Of a stretch of DNA of 64,000 nucleotides, positions 35,049 through 49,200 are shown piece by piece. Location: positions 30,013,618 to 30,077,617 of the forward strand of contig OZ026604.1 in the NCBI GenBank assembly GCA_964020085.1, written 5' to 3'. The position numbers and the translations under genes are program-made. The DNA is from Micromussa lordhowensis. Its lineage: Eukaryota > Cnidaria > Anthozoa > Scleractinia > Lobophylliidae. The notes beneath the pieces are model-generated. The model was not told the origin of the DNA, ran no database searches, and was given only the letters and a program-made list of their open reading frames with translations. How positions within the stretch are numbered: the first letter of the stretch is position 1; each line of letters begins with the position of its first letter.

Positions 35049-36387
35049 CTGCAATAGCACGTAATTAGATGTTACATGCACATCATTTATTTCAATATCC
35101 ATCAGCGCATTCCATTTCGAGCCGGAAGTGATTCGTCAATTTGTGTTTGAAAACAACCCAAGTTAATATGCCAAAAAGCGAGAAAAATGTATTCATACTT
35201 ATTGAATGATCTGAAGAAACTATTAAGGTGCAGAGGGAAAAATGACAATTCTACGTGCATCACAACTTTCGAACATTTGATCATGGACTAAAAAATTGTA
35301 AAAATAGTTGTTTACATCACTTTGTCTCACCAAATAAAATGTCTCGCAAACTCGGAGCGAAAGCCAGTGTATGAACAACAAAACATAGCAACATGGCTGA
35401 GGAGTACTAAGGAATACATAAGATAGATCTACGTACGGAAGTTAGGGATGAAAATCTTCCTGTTGTTATTATACTGTGATATAGATAGATCGAGCGAGAA
35501 GGCAGCTTGAGTAGCTTTTCATTAACGAATGACGCAATCAAGCGCGCGTTAAAAACCACATACCACAAAACAGGCATGGAAATACGTTGTTAATGTATAG
35601 AAACTTGAACTAATATAAAAACAGTCGCTTACCTTCAGGTTTGGCAATCAATCGAAGGCAATTAAACTAAAACCCTGAGGGACCAGGCAATCAAGGAAGT
35701 CAGGCAGCTACATGTAGATTATGTTTGTGGTCCTACCTGACCTGACGTCATGATGGAATAATGAAAAGCAGGAACTGTGGAATAACGGAACGGCAGCAAA
35801 TCACCCGAAATCCTAAAACATGGAATGATAGAACGGTGGAACGACGGGAAATTACCCGAAATCCAAAAACATGGAATGACGGAACGACGAAAAATCACCC
35901 GAAATCCTAAAAGACGGAATGAAGGAAAATCACCCGAAATCCTAAAAGACGGAACTATAAATCCCGTCTTAGGCTAAAGACAAATGTTAAGTCCAATACT
36001 TTCCTTTGGTACATTAAAGGGGGAGGTGTTAGGGAAAGTAAAAAAAGAAACTGTAAAACAAAATCGCCCTAAAAGGCACAGGTTATAATATCATGTTGTT
36101 AGAGTTAATGTAACTTGAGAGACATGCATCCAGAGGACTGCAGTTATTTCTCATTTATTGCCATACTAGGCCAACCGACCAACAAAAAAAACTAATTGAT
36201 TCTTTTTAACTGCAATATTAATTGATAAATGATATATCTGCAGCAGATATTGCATTTATCATGTCAAGTTCACAAGCTATTGTGAATTGATTGAATGCTC
36301 TCGGCCAATCAGATTTTTCATAGTGAGTCTGATGTATAATAATAATAATAATTACCGGTAACTGATATAACGGACTGTCACTAACCC
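35049..36387. other. upstream region of PARP locus A
   Basis: No coding exon is recognised. A possible noncoding first exon ends at CCTGAAG|GTAAGC near 35637 (minus). Short ~50-bp repeats with GGAATGAYGGAA and ATCACCCGAAATCC lie at about 35800-35950. Confidence 0.4.
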
Positions 36388-36597
36388 TCTTTAGCTCCCT
36401 TCACCTTCCTCTTCAGTGTTATTTGTTCACCGGTTATTTGTCCGTGACCAGTGTTTGTTTTCAAATCGGATAACAAACTGCTCTCCACGTAAAGATACTT
36501 GCACTCTGGACTCATCTTTACTGCACGCCATCTCAAGCCTGGCGTTGGCTTTCCGACCAAAAACAATTTTACTACCACGTATTTCATAACTCCATTC
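36388..36597 (-). pseudogene. decayed WWE exon related to PARP locus B
   Basis: About 60 bp (36470-36532) are identical to the WWE part of locus B at 41811-41873, and homology continues to a donor-like end at about 36389. One extra base near 36469 shifts the frame inside the WWE domain. The 5' side ends abruptly at 36597, where SINE sequence starts. It is a recent duplicate exon that has lost its gene. Confidence 0.85.
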
Positions 36598-36599
36598 CT

Positions 36600-36880
36600 G
36601 ATATGAGGGAGGCAGCGTGGACTCGTAATCCAGCGGTCCCGGGTTCGAGTCCCGCTCTGGCCACTAGCTAGATTTGTTTCACGGTACGCCCGAGTTCAAA
36701 TCCTCGGTCACACTTGTAAATAGCCAACAGGTCTGCCTCCGGCCAGTTGGGATTCTTAACAATGTTATGTTTAATTTGAATTATTTGTTTCAGCTGTTTG
36801 AGTGGCATGCCTGTGAACTAGCTTGGTGTAGCTAAGTGCATGTTCCACTATAAACAAACATTTGACATTTGACATATCCT
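36600..36880 (+). mobile_element. tRNA-derived SINE, 5' truncated
   Basis: An anticodon-arm-like TGGACTCGTAATCCA and a B box (GGGTTCGAGTCCC) are followed by a second GAGTTCAAATCC motif. A body (CTGCCTCCGGCCAGTTGGGA) and an ACATTTG tail end the element. The A-box half is missing. It interrupts the WWE pseudo-exon. Confidence 0.8.
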
Positions 36881-36972
36881 CATTTTGTCAAATACCAGCT
36901 AAGATGAAACGATAAATGTGAACGTTAGGACTTTGAGCGTTAATTGCGTTCATTACATGGTTACCCATGACA

Positions 36973-37127
36973 CTCTATTCACAAATGGCTGCCAATTAAA
37001 AATTATTTTCTAACCTCGTTTTTGAGTTGATAATTCAAAATAATTTTTACTCTCAAACGAGGTTAGTTGGGCTAATGTAAATGCATACAAAATAATTTTA
37101 AACTGGCATCCATTTATGAATAGGGTC
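36973..37127. repeat. foldback MITE
   Basis: Outer arms CTATTCACAAATGGCTGCCA and TGGCATCCATTTATGAATAG pair with few mismatches. The AAAATTATTTT/AAAATAATTTT parts pair, and an inner hairpin TAACCTCG...CGAGGTTA lies at 37013-37067. Confidence 0.75.
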
Positions 37128-39425
37128 TAAATGGCATTAAATTAGGATAACAAAGGAGACATACCAAGAAGGTCGTCTGTTTGGTAATATAATTGCTGCG
37201 AGCCTTAGCGGGTAGCAACGCTAATTTTGACAGAGTCTAATAATATGACCGCGCGAGTCCTGGGCACTTTATATCCGAAGCTACTCTCGATTCGGTTTTT
37301 CGTTGGCGATGATTTTCAGTAGCTGCAATATGCAGAGTCAGCGGTAGCTGTTGCCAAATTGTGCGTGCTCACGCCGCATATAGTCCTTCTTTCTTTCTTG
37401 TTACCGGCATAGGTGGCGAGGAAGTTTTCGCGTTAACTTTTTACTTCTGCTACGGATTTCCCATGTCAAAAGCAATTTTACCAGTCGCTGGAAGTATTCA
37501 TTAAGGTGACGAACGATTAATTATCATAAACTGTTTGCCTCACTTTTTATTGTTACTGTAAAGTACAAATACCTGTGAAAGGGTTAAAGAAAATTGACCA
37601 AGTTGACTTGAGCTAACTTTGAGGTGCCTAGATATGGTGCTTCTTGTGTTGATAGTTCATGTTATTTGTTAACAAAATTTGGATTAAGCAAAATTGACAA
37701 AGCCGGCGAATTTAGCTAACTTTGAGTTGCCTGCATATCTTGCGTTGTATATCTAATTTTATGCTAGAAGTTTATGTTACTTGTCAGCAAACATGATAAA
37801 ATTAACATCGATTGTAATAACGGCGACTCTGACAGAGGCAATTATATCATTCTTCAACCTAAATCCAAAACAAAATTATACAAAAAGGGTTAAAATCACA
37901 GGAACAATTCATCTTTATCATCTTTATTACTTTTTCAGCTACCTCGCACCACTCGAACTTGCTCTTAGTAATTACTAGTACTATAAGCTATGATCAGCTT
38001 GAAATTAACTCCCGTAGCGAGTTTATGAAGCTGACAATTTCAGCGCTATCTAGTCTTTCCGGAACTCTAACGAAGGGCTTACGACGGTCAAACAATCCCT
38101 AAACCCATTCTTATTTTATAAGAATATAATTTATAAGAATGTCACGTCATTGCTTATTCTTCATCAGGCATTTATATTTCCCCTATAAATGTTCATAAAT
38201 ATACCCAATGACCTATAGAGAAAAACGATAAAGATCTCTCCTCGGGGCGGACACAGGATTTTAGAGAAGGGGTTCGAAACACGCACCACCGAACGCGGTT
38301 CCCTGTAAGGTGGTCTGGGGGCTTCGTTCCCCGGAAAATTTTTAAAATTGATCGAGGTCCTCAAAAATGGAATCTCCGGCATTCTGAGACCAAGTCGGCG
38401 TATTATAGTGTCTCATTTTTTTTAATTTAGGGGACTCGATCGAATCCCCAGAACCTCACCCCTAGATCCGCCCCAATCCCCGCTCACGCAAACAAAGGAT
38501 TCAAGCCATTGTAGCCAGTGCTTTAATTTGCTAACTTGTATAATTCAATATTGAATACTAAATTTCCTATGATTTCAAGAAAAGTGATCTCGCGTTTTGA
38601 ACCAGCTTAGATGCGGCTGAAGTGTAAGAGAGTTAAACTCATTGGTAAATCACCCCAGGCTCCAGAAATACTCGCGGGGTCTGGATATAACCGATTCTGT
38701 GACGCACGAAGTTTGGTCACGTGTACAGCGCAAGCGGTTTTACTCGCATTTTTGTTCTCCAAAACAGCATCTTCGCTTCGGGCGTGATACGTTATACGTA
38801 AGAGAACTGGATAATATGTCTAAAAATAACTTTACAGGGATGTCCTTGGGAATAAGGCCCATCTATGTGGACGAACTCTCTTACCCATTCTCCGCTCTCG
38901 GCCAACTCTGAACTCGGTTCTTCAAGCTTGTGTAAACGTTAATTACAGATCTTTTAAGGTGATCATTTTGGAGACTTCTAGTTTAGATTCGCTACTTAAG
39001 AAACAAAAATCGGTCAAGGAAAACATATTGATGGAACTCTTAAATCAGCTACAAAGGTATTGGTTTATAACATTCAAAACACCATAGTCAATGTTTGAGA
39101 TGAATTGCACTAACATTCACAAATTGCAAGTATTCAGAAACTCGAGAAAATGTACTAGCGATTCAAGGTTCTTCAGTTAAGAATCTGTGTACTTGCGGCT
39201 GTGGTTACCACTTTTAGATGCTCTATCACTCTCTAGGAACTCGTTCCTAAGCTCCATCTTGTTTCTTAAGTAACCAACAGCTAAAGGGGTTAACACAAAA
39301 ACTCTAAACCCTATCGAATCAGAATCTATTTTGGAGAGCCTTTGCTGGCACATCTCAAAGTTGTACGTTGGTTTTCAGGTGTATTACAAACAAGTTCAAG
39401 CTGAGTTAACAGAAATATAAGATAA
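37128..39425. other. intergenic between PARP loci A and B
   Basis: No gene is recognised. It contains the inverted-repeat element at 38238-38475 and otherwise AT-rich unique-looking DNA. Confidence 0.45.
38238..38475. repeat. inverted-repeat element with GGGGCGGA ends
   Basis: The left end GGGGCGGACACAGG and right end CCTAGATCCGCCCC are imperfect inverted copies. Related wording (GGACGGATCTAGGGGTGGGG, AATGCCGGAAATCCCATTTC) occurs near 55826-55945. Confidence 0.6.
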
Positions 39426-39700
39426 CTAAAAGGTTATCAGATACTCAGGATAACACTGGTTATCAAAGAAAACCACAAACATGCCGGGATTTCCCATCCG
39501 GTCTACCACGGAATCGTACAAAATTTCCGGCTTAGACGGGTTTTTGGGCGGGGGTACGATCATAGAAGATTTTCCAACGCAAAACTGCCCAACCAGGACT
39601 CGGGCAAGATACATGTAGCGACCCCCAACACCACCCGCAGCGTATCCAACTGAATACTGGGCGTCTCTGGCAAAGTACACACCTCGACCAATGGCGGTTC
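39426..39700 (-). CDS. terminal exon of PARP locus B: second half of PARP domain
   Basis: 92 aa starting GTAIGRGVYFARDAQYS (active-site Tyr), then YLARVLVGQFC, SKPEILYDSVVD and the end YPEYLITF. The C-terminal position that is Glu in poly-ADP-ribosylating PARP1 is here in a hydrophobic YLIT context, as in mono-transferases. Confidence 0.88.
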
Positions 39701-40233
39701 CTGGGAAAACAGGAAAGATACACTTAAGCAATGGATGAAAACTACAAAACCTATAGGCATTAACCTCAAAAGCTCTTTCGCCGCGCATAGTCATATGAAA
39801 CCATCTATCCTACCCTAGACCTATCCCAAGAAACATTGTTTCACATTTCTTAGGAGCCCATCACCCGGAGACTCACATCTCCCATATTAACCCTGTGAGT
39901 CAACCCTTTCCCCGTATCTTTTTATTTTTAGAAACAGCTCTAGCGGGAGTTTTCACACGAGCCCCTTTTCATAGCCAATCCTATACGAGCTAAGATTGCC
40001 CTTTGTTATAACAAAGACTGGGATCCACCTTTGAGCGCTATTTGCTTTTTTAGTCGCCGAAAGAAGATATTTCGCGGAAAACCAAGAGACCTCAGCGGTA
40101 CGGTAATTACAGTGGTAGGAGGTTCACTGTTCCATGTTATAGTACGTAATGAGGCTCTGGATGATGGGCTCCTCTTTTCAGATCAAAGATCCTCTAACAG
40201 GCTCTTCTGTCTCACATACGACACTTTAATAAA

Positions 40234-40274
<41 letters not shown>

Positions 40275-43200
40275 TATAATTATTATAATTATTATTATCA
40301 TTATAATACAAATGTATTCAATAATGTTAGACTAAGATTTTTTAATTTAGTTGTTTCTTTAGTAATTTTTAATAATTGAGTTTTTATTTATATCAATATA
40401 CATGTTTATGGAAAACGAGAATGATAATGATAGTTTCTCAAATGTTCTTTTAGCTTTTTTTAACTTGTAAGTGATTTATTGTGAAGTTTTAATAAAGTTT
40501 TATTATTTATTATTATTATTATTATTTTAAATTTTCATCTTTTAATCGCTACATAACGGACTGGAATAGTATTCCATCAAACATTATGCATGCGTCTTCA
40601 TTGAGTCCTTTTAAATCCTATCTTTTAGATCATTTGTGTCAATTTTAAAATAAGGTGTGATTCGTTTGGTTAGCTTTTTCTTTCTCTCTCTTTTCTTAAT
40701 TTTAATTTTTATAGATATTTAATCAAGGAGAATATTCTTAGTATGGGAATTTAGTTTCCCCCAACCATTTTCCTGTCATATCTTTGTAATTTTATTTCTA
40801 TTGTACATATATTAGCATGACAAAGCATTATTAAACTTAAACTTTAATTATCTCACTCACCGTGGACTCCACAGAAACTTCTGTTGAATCCCTGTGCGTT
40901 GATATGGCTGACATTTTTAGCGTCGGTTCCATGAAACAACTGCCGTTCACTATTTCCCCCGGTATCTTTATCCATCTTCTGTTTTCTCACCATGTAAGAC
41001 TGGTACAGATGAGGATTTTGCACCCGCTCGATTTTCTGAACATTTATTGGGCCAGTGGTAGCTTGCATTTTGCTCAAGACATCTTGGTACTCGGGGGAGC
41101 CTGGGAGAAGTTGTACTTTATGCACAGTCATCTCAGAGGGTGGCATTGGCGTCCAGTGCTTAGGAAGTGCAATTCCTAGAAGTTTATAAAAAAATACTAT
41201 AAAAATTCAAAATTATTTTGTTTCCAAAGGCAAAGAAATTTATTCGCTAACAAATGAAGGGGGTTAGGTTATCATTTAAATTGGAAGTGATAAACGCAAA
41301 CAAAAACTAACAGTTTTTTGAAATGGTTTTAGTAACCTTGAGCTTTTCTCAAAAATTATATTGGTAGCCAGAGAGGAGTACGTTCAGTGAAAATTATTCA
41401 GGAGATTGAAAGCATTTACCATGAGAGTGTGGTGAAGAGCTGAAACTGTAAGAAATCTGAGACCTGTGGAAGGACTATCCTCTTCTATGATGGGCAGATT
41501 TAAAAGCTTGGAACAGAGCGTTGTTAAACACTGGACTAAGGACAAAACAGAGTGATGAAGAAATCAACCAACCTTCCACTGCCGTGACTGATTAAAAGCA
41601 AATTTACCTGAATTGTAATAACTGTCATAAAACTAATCAGGGATGGTCATGCGGTTACTTTGACAACAGAAAATAGAGACGTGCATGGTTAACATGTATT
41701 TTCCACGAATAAGGGATTCTTTACCAACCTTCTTCAGCTCCCTTCACCTTCCTGGTCAATGTAATTTGTTCACCGGTTCGCTGTCCGCGGCCAGTTTTTG
41801 CCTTCAAATCGATAACAAACTGCTCTCCACGTAAAGATACTTGCACTCTGGACTCATCTTTACTGCACGCCATCTCAATCTTGGCGTTGACTTTCCGACC
41901 AAAAACCATTTTACTACCACGTATTTCATAACTCCATTCTATATTCCTTGACACCAGCTGCGCCTGTTCTTCCTCCTGGTTCTTCTTTGTTCTCTCGCTA
42001 ATCTCTTTCCAGATCTCGCCGACCATTCCGGACACTGCAGTCGGTTGACCCCGTACGATAATGCGGTCAACATCAGCCTCGACTACAAGTTTGACGTCAC
42101 GGTCCTCGGCTTTTCTTCTCAGACCGGTGATCTGTTTATTAGAAAGTTGACTAATGACATCATTTTCGACTTTCTCAGTTGTACAAGCTTCAGAGAAACC
42201 TTTCTTCAAAGATTCCACGGCTTTTTCCACTCCAGCCTTTTTCTTGCCAATGACACAAATTCGCACAGAGTGGTCCAGACTCGCTTGTTGTATTGCACTT
42301 CTTACACGCATTCTTGGCTGGCCAGCATCTATCTCGTCTGAAGATGAGTCGCTTTCTTCTTCGTCCAAATCTCGCATTGGGTTTCTCTGCTGCTCCTGCA
42401 AAAAATCCTGCATCATTTGAGCTTGAAATACAACCACTCTCACTTTGCGAACACTCTTACAGCTGCCACTGAAGTTCTTGAGCGCTTGAAACGTTATCTG
42501 AGCCGAGTCTGCCGCGGCCAAACCATATCCACCGGTACCAACACTTGGAATTGAGATCGATCGAAGGTTGTTTGTGTCTGCAACACGAAGACCCTCTTCC
42601 AAACATTGCTGAAGATGCTGTTTATCGGAAGAGCCTGGAATTATGTGAATGATGTGAGATACTTGTAAGTTCCCGCCACTGGTCACCACAGCTTTGCCTG
42701 CAGACTGCTTGCCCAGCTGGTTACACTCTTGTTGCACCTGTGGCCCGCTTTTGTTTGCTATCGCTTTACTTAATTCGCCAGCGTTATTCATGTTCATATC
42801 TGTGCTGTTGATATTCATGATGGCGTCGGTTTTCTCTTGAGTTAGATCACTATTTACGACCTCCACACTAAAGCGGAGATCCTTACCAATGTGTGAAGCC
42901 ACGCCTCCACTAGAGTACCTCTGGTGCTCTTGCTGAAATGCCTGCAGCATTTGATGTTGGAAGACCACTATCCTAACCTTACGAACGGTGTTGAAACTTC
43001 CGCTAAAGTTGCCAAGAGCTTGAAATAACAGACTGGCCGAGTCTGCACCAGACATGCCGAATGCTCCAGTTCCAATTGCTGGGATAGAAATGGACTGAAG
43101 ACCTTTTGTTTCCGCAAGACGAAGGCATCTTTCCACGCACTGCTGCAGATGATCTTTTCTTGCAGAGTCTGGGATCAAGTGAATGATGTGATGTGCTTGC

Positions 43201-46200
43201 AAATTCCCTCCACTAGTAATCACCGCTGATCCACCCGACTGCTGTCCCAACTGGTTGCACTCAGCCTCCACTTGGGGACCACTTGCTTGTTTCACTGCCT
43301 TGCTCAAGGCACCGGCAGACACCATATTCATGTCTTTGCTATTTATATTCACAATGGCGTCTGTTGTCTCCTGGCACAAGTCACCTTGCAAAACCTCGAT
43401 ACGCACAGGCCCCGTTGAGACTGGCACCCTTCGTCGGAACTTAGCACGAATATTACTAAACAACCCTCTCATGGTGTAGGCAGGTTTGTGCTTGGCTCTC
43501 AATTTGTCCATCTCTAGTTTGAAGGCAGCAGTTAATGCCTGATCTCCCTGGAACACGACAAATCGAATATCCTGCAAGCTAGAAGCAGGATTGTTTTGGC
43601 AAAAGCTGATCGTTTCTTCTAACATGATTCTTGAGGCTGCATCCTGCGGGAAGCCGAGTTTTCCGGTGCCTATTACCGGAAATGCAATGGACCTCGCTCC
43701 AAGCTGTTCGGCATTCTGCAGAGACTTTTGGACGATGGCACGTAGAGTCTAAAGCAGAAGGAAATGGGACAAATTGGCCTTGAAAGTGGACTGTACAGTA
43801 ACACTCCACTAATAGCTAAATGCAAAAATATCTAACTTTTTTTCATTTCGTGGCGGGATTGTTATCTGTCATGATCTTCCCCATTGGTATTTTACCACCT
43901 TGAAAGATTGGGACAAACAAAGAAACCTGTAGAAACACTCGCCTGCATGTTTATTCAACCTAACGTCTTATCGTGTTTTCATAACTCCACAGAAACACGA
44001 AAAGTGTTTTCTACTTCTTAAATGTTACTCCAAGTTTTAAGAAGGAACATTATTCATTCGGCAAATATACCTACCACATCTCCTTGGCCACCCTGCCACT
44101 GGGAACAGTTTGTGTGGATCACGTGGTTGGTCAAAGGTAAACCAGAATTGACAGTAATGTCTCCAACTTTTGGATTTGCCATTGCAGGAACACCAGCATT
44201 GACAATCGCTTGATAGGATGCTCCGACTGAACTGACCAGTACATCAGCCTGCAATTCAAGTTTTTAAAATTAATTCTGGAAGAATAAACGGTAAAAGTCA
44301 CTCAACACATATGGCTTTATTAGCCAACGCTGAGAGCGTGGAGAAAATCTAGCAATTCCCTTACGGGTTAGGGAGGGCGGAATGACGATCAAGCGCCTTA
44401 TGTTAGACTTATCGGCTGAGCGACTTACAAATCCCAGTGAAGTTGGGATCACAGGACCGTTGGCTAATTCCACTGCCTCCAAGCTACAGACGATCTACGT
44501 CAATCGTACGCGTTCTTGACAGAAACTGATCACTAACGTAATTGAACACGACAAGCCGAAACCATTATTCCCCAGGGGGAGGCTACTCTCAGAAAAATTG
44601 GGTGGGTGTGAGCGGCTCGCTTCCCAAAACCCCTGCGCTATCTAAGTCCACTGAAAATCTGCGATTTCCCCCACGTGACCAAACATTCGATTTAAGACTT
44701 GACCCTTAAATCAATACCCTGTTTCAGAACAGCCTTATAATTAGCTTCCTAGCTCAGACCGATGTTAAAGGCATTGCGAAGGGTTGTAAAGTACAAAGCT
44801 TAATCCAGAGCGGTTTTCAATTGAGTGTCGTAAAACCAAAACCAAGTAATAACTCTAACCAATCACAAAGGACATAGACAACAGAGTAAACCAATCAAAA
44901 CTTCAAGGAACTACATGTAGCTGACGCAAAGCGCGGGAAAAAACTGTTCGAACGAGCCACGATTGGTTTTGGTTTTACTTCTGATTGGATGAAAGAGTGG
45001 CGCGAGTTTTTTTAAGGCAATCGTGAGGCGTAGGTAAGTGCAAAACCAATTACTTTTCGACACACAAAATTAATAAAAACCGCTCTATGTAGGGAAAAAA
45101 AAGACGGTTAACAACAGAGTGCGCTATTTATGTAACACTCAATTTTTGGTTGAAGAGCCCGTTTTAGTTAATGAAGAACAAAAAACAATCAAAGAACTAG
45201 TTGATTGAAATTATCTTATACTAAAGGAGAGCTTACAAACGTTTGTCAGTTCTTATTCCAAATGGGATTAAGTGAGTGACGGTAGACCAAAATTAAATAA
45301 GACAGTCAAGAAATAAGGAGTTTCCTGAAATCTGACAAGGTGAAACTGAATTAATAAGTCGAGGTCGTGAACTTCCGGGTAGCTGTCATGATTGATGACT
45401 CGCTGACAACTAATCAACACTAAGAATGGGGAATCCTGGTCCGGGGGGAACTCCCAAATGACAAGGTCGGGGATGGTGGACGCCTCGCTTAGAGATATGA
45501 ATCAAGAACTTTGGTCTCTTTATGGCGTTCATGACAAAACGACGCTATTTTAAGCTGTCAAAGTACTTTTCAGCTGCAGGTGGACTAGGCTCGATTTCCA
45601 GCCGCTGTTCGGGAAACGAGCCCGCGCTCCTCCCCTCTTTTCGGGGAGGAACGTAGACCGGACACGAGAGAGCGGCGGAAATCGAGTCTAAGGGTGGACT
45701 CGTTTTTAGGCTTAATTCAAATTTTCTGACGAGCATCCCTGACGATATTACATATACATCTTGGGAGTACCCCCGGAAAGTCTGGGCACTGAATAGTGAT
45801 CAAGCAGTTTTGCTCTTCACACACCTTCTCCGTCTCAATATTTCCAGGTCTCCATGATATTTTGTGGCCTTGAGTCATCACCAAGGTAAAAGCATCAGGC
45901 CCGCTTACAGCAGCGTCGTCCTCATCACCATCATCTACATCACTGTCGTTATCGTCACTTCCAGAAGAAGCCGAATCTACAGCCGCTGCTTGGCTGCGCG
46001 AATCATCCCGCCTTTGGCCAAAATTCTTCTGGACTTGTATCGCACAGCTGTGATCCTTTTCTACTGATTTCACAAGACGATCTCCTTTACCACTTTCAAA
46101 GTACTTCCGGAGGCCTGGCTGTTTCACGTCAAATGTTTCAGACGCAGTATCCTTTATGAGAGCGTCAAGCTTCCTTCTCGCACGAATCAAGCCTTCTTTG

Positions 46201-49200
46201 TTTCCAGAAATGTCAAAATCATCATCGCCTTTTCCTTTTTTAATCTTCACTTCAAAGTCTTTCAGCTGATTTTCAATGGAGCGTAAATCTTGCTGACGAA
46301 GCTCGGCAAGATACCTTCTGAAAATCTGAGATGAACATACAAACCGTTCATCCCTGATACAGTTGCTTTCCAAGAAGGTAGAAAGCTTCTTCATCACGTC
46401 AAGTACGTCATCCCGGAACCCAGCCACGTAGGTGTCATTCCAGTTGTTCCTATGGACACGGACAGCTGTTTCAGTGTTGATTTCGTCACACAACGTGCGC
46501 CATTCTTTTGATTTCAACAAGTATTTGCTCTTATCATCCACTTGGACTTTTTCTTCCAACATCAGCTTGTTCACGAGTGTCGCGGCATTGTCCGCATGCG
46601 CAGCTGACGTGCCCACAATCCTGGCGTCTTTGTCGATGACGAACACTGCTTCCACATTGTTGTTTTCCAACTCACTTTTCACTTTCTTTAACCCTTCGTC
46701 CGAGCCTAAAACTTCTAAGATACGGTCGGATAGAGTCAAAGTCTTTTCAACCATGTCCGACATTTGTTTGTAAAACTTCATGGTTGCTTCAGTAAACTGT
46801 GCCTGAGGACCTTCAAAAAATATTTCTTCACCTTCAGTGTCCAACTTGATCTCCAGCTCCTTGTTCTTGTCTTGAAGTTTCTCAACAAACTTGATCTTCT
46901 TCAACAGAATTAAGCGTTCTTCAGGAACGTTTGGCACTTTTTTCTTCAGGTAGTTTTTTCTGGTCTCCTCTCGGTATACCTCTTCAAGTTTAGATTTCAA
47001 CTTCTCCTCGCAATCTTTCACATCTGTGCTCAGAGAAACAATTCTGGCAAGAAACGAATCATCGATAAGTTTGACCAGCGGAGGATCTACTCCTAAGCAG
47101 GCGCGAATGCTGGATAACTGTGCCACCACGGCTCCCCAGAAATCCTTGTTGACTTGAACGTCACCCTTCGCAAATTTGTCGAGGTAATTTTGTACTTCAT
47201 CAATGATCTCTGACTGCCACGAATCACTTTCGTCTCCTCCTTGGTACACTATTACAGCCATTTTGTTGTTCGGTTTCCAGGTAATTTCACTCTTCCTTGC
47301 GGCCAGGGAATTGCTCAGTTGATCACGAAATGCTGAAGTGGTGACGAATTCCATTACATCCGGGTCTACAGCTATGTGCAACTGCTGCGTATCCGCTTTG
47401 GACTGCTGGCTCATTTGAGTTTGATCGGTGCCGCCTACAGTAGCCTCCAGTCCACCTGAATCGTCTGGCACGTCACCTTCCTCGTTTTCGAGAAACTCAT
47501 GGTAAATTCTGATTGACAGCTGCGCTTGATTTAAGACATGTGGTTTTTCTTCATATCTGGCTAAAACTCTCTCCATATCTGTGAACGAAAAAAATCAAAT
47601 ATCTATACCCGAATTACCGTTCAATGACTTCAACGATAAGGCGGGGGTAAACATGAATAGGCGTGAAATTTGAAGTGATATAAAAAAGGAAATTGTTAGG
47701 ATTAAGATGGGTTGGAAACACTACCACACAGTTGACCCCCCGCAAAAGAGAGCCCCTGGTTGCTAGGGGACTGTTTGGTATCCGTCTACTAATTCTTCAC
47801 TTCAAATTTCAATTTTCCAAATCCATCAAATCTTCAACATTTCATATTTTCCTCAATTTAACCTATCCTTTGAGAAAAAACATCTCTTTCCCAAAATGCC
47901 CCAAAATCACCCAAAAATTTACACAAAACCGCCAAACAGTGGTTAATGAGATAAGCAGAGAGATTTAGTGTCGCTTGAAACGTGACCGAGATATTGGCAG
48001 AAAGGCCGTGTTAAGCGACGTCAAAGCAGCCTTCACGTGTACCCCTGCCTTAAATAACTTAGAAACAAAATTCCTTTCATTTCTGCGTTTACTTTCAGAA
48101 CCTCAAAGAAGTAAAAAAGGGGAGGGGCACGTTTTTTAATAAAATGTTTAGTTGAGGCTATCCCATGGCCGTGAGGCCGAAACTGTTGCAGTCTTTTTTT
48201 TTCTCTCGTAGAGACTGGAAAAAGGTATGGGCGCGCCAAGCACTTTCCTCCATGCCCTTCGCGTTCACAGATACCGTAATGATTCGATTAAGCGCAATCC
48301 TTCCAATAAGCGCCCCCACCCTTCGAATGTGTTTTTATCAATAAGTGCCCCTATTCCAATAAACGCCCCCATTCTGATAAGCGCCCCTATTCTAATATCA
48401 TAATATTACAGCGCCCTCAGAGTACCTATCAACGGAGGTACACACCGTCTTAAAGTTTTGTTTTGAATTTTCGGTTGTTTCGCCCCCAAAAAAGTAAGCG
48501 CCCTGTCCCGAAAAAGCTTCCTCCCTTGAGGAAACAAAAAGTTAATAGGCGCCTCGGGCGCTAAATCGGACCCTGAGAGAAATGACTGGCCACTGGCAAT
48601 CTACACGGACTCTAGGTATCCTGTCTTAAGAGTTGTGAAAAAAAGACTGCTAAACGTAGCCCTTTAGTTAGAATTGTGTTACAAACCTCTCGGATCTTCA
48701 AACACAACCACAGCTCTACCACTTTTTGGTACGTAATGTACGGTTTTCACAGGACCGCCACTGTTTCTTCGACTTTCGAAGTGTAGCTCAATGGCATCAT
48801 GGGTAGTATCATCCGAAATGCCGCTGACGACAATGCTTGTACAGACAGGAACTTGTTCGATGATAATCTTTGCTGAATTTAAGCCTCTTTTTTCGCCTTT
48901 GGTCTTGATTCTACTGAAATCTAATATGAATAAAAACATACCAGGGAAATTCATGTCGCCTTCCTTTAAAAAAAAACAACTGAAGCTAATTTTAAGGTGG
49001 CTGAAAACAGTTTCGAGTACTTTCCAAGACTTATATTTTGATGGGCCATTATTTCGAAAATTTAACGTTGCTCTGAACTCCCTTCGCAGAATGATATTAA
49101 ACTTTGCAAAAAATTACATTTTATCATGCTGACTACAATTCAATAATAAAAAATGTTGGTCACCAAGGTCGTTTTTGAGTTGTAAGCGCTTAAAGCTAAA

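Noticed and set aside
36600..36680. Functional tRNA gene
   Set aside because: The B box and an anticodon-like arm are present, but the acceptor stem and A box are missing and a SINE body follows.
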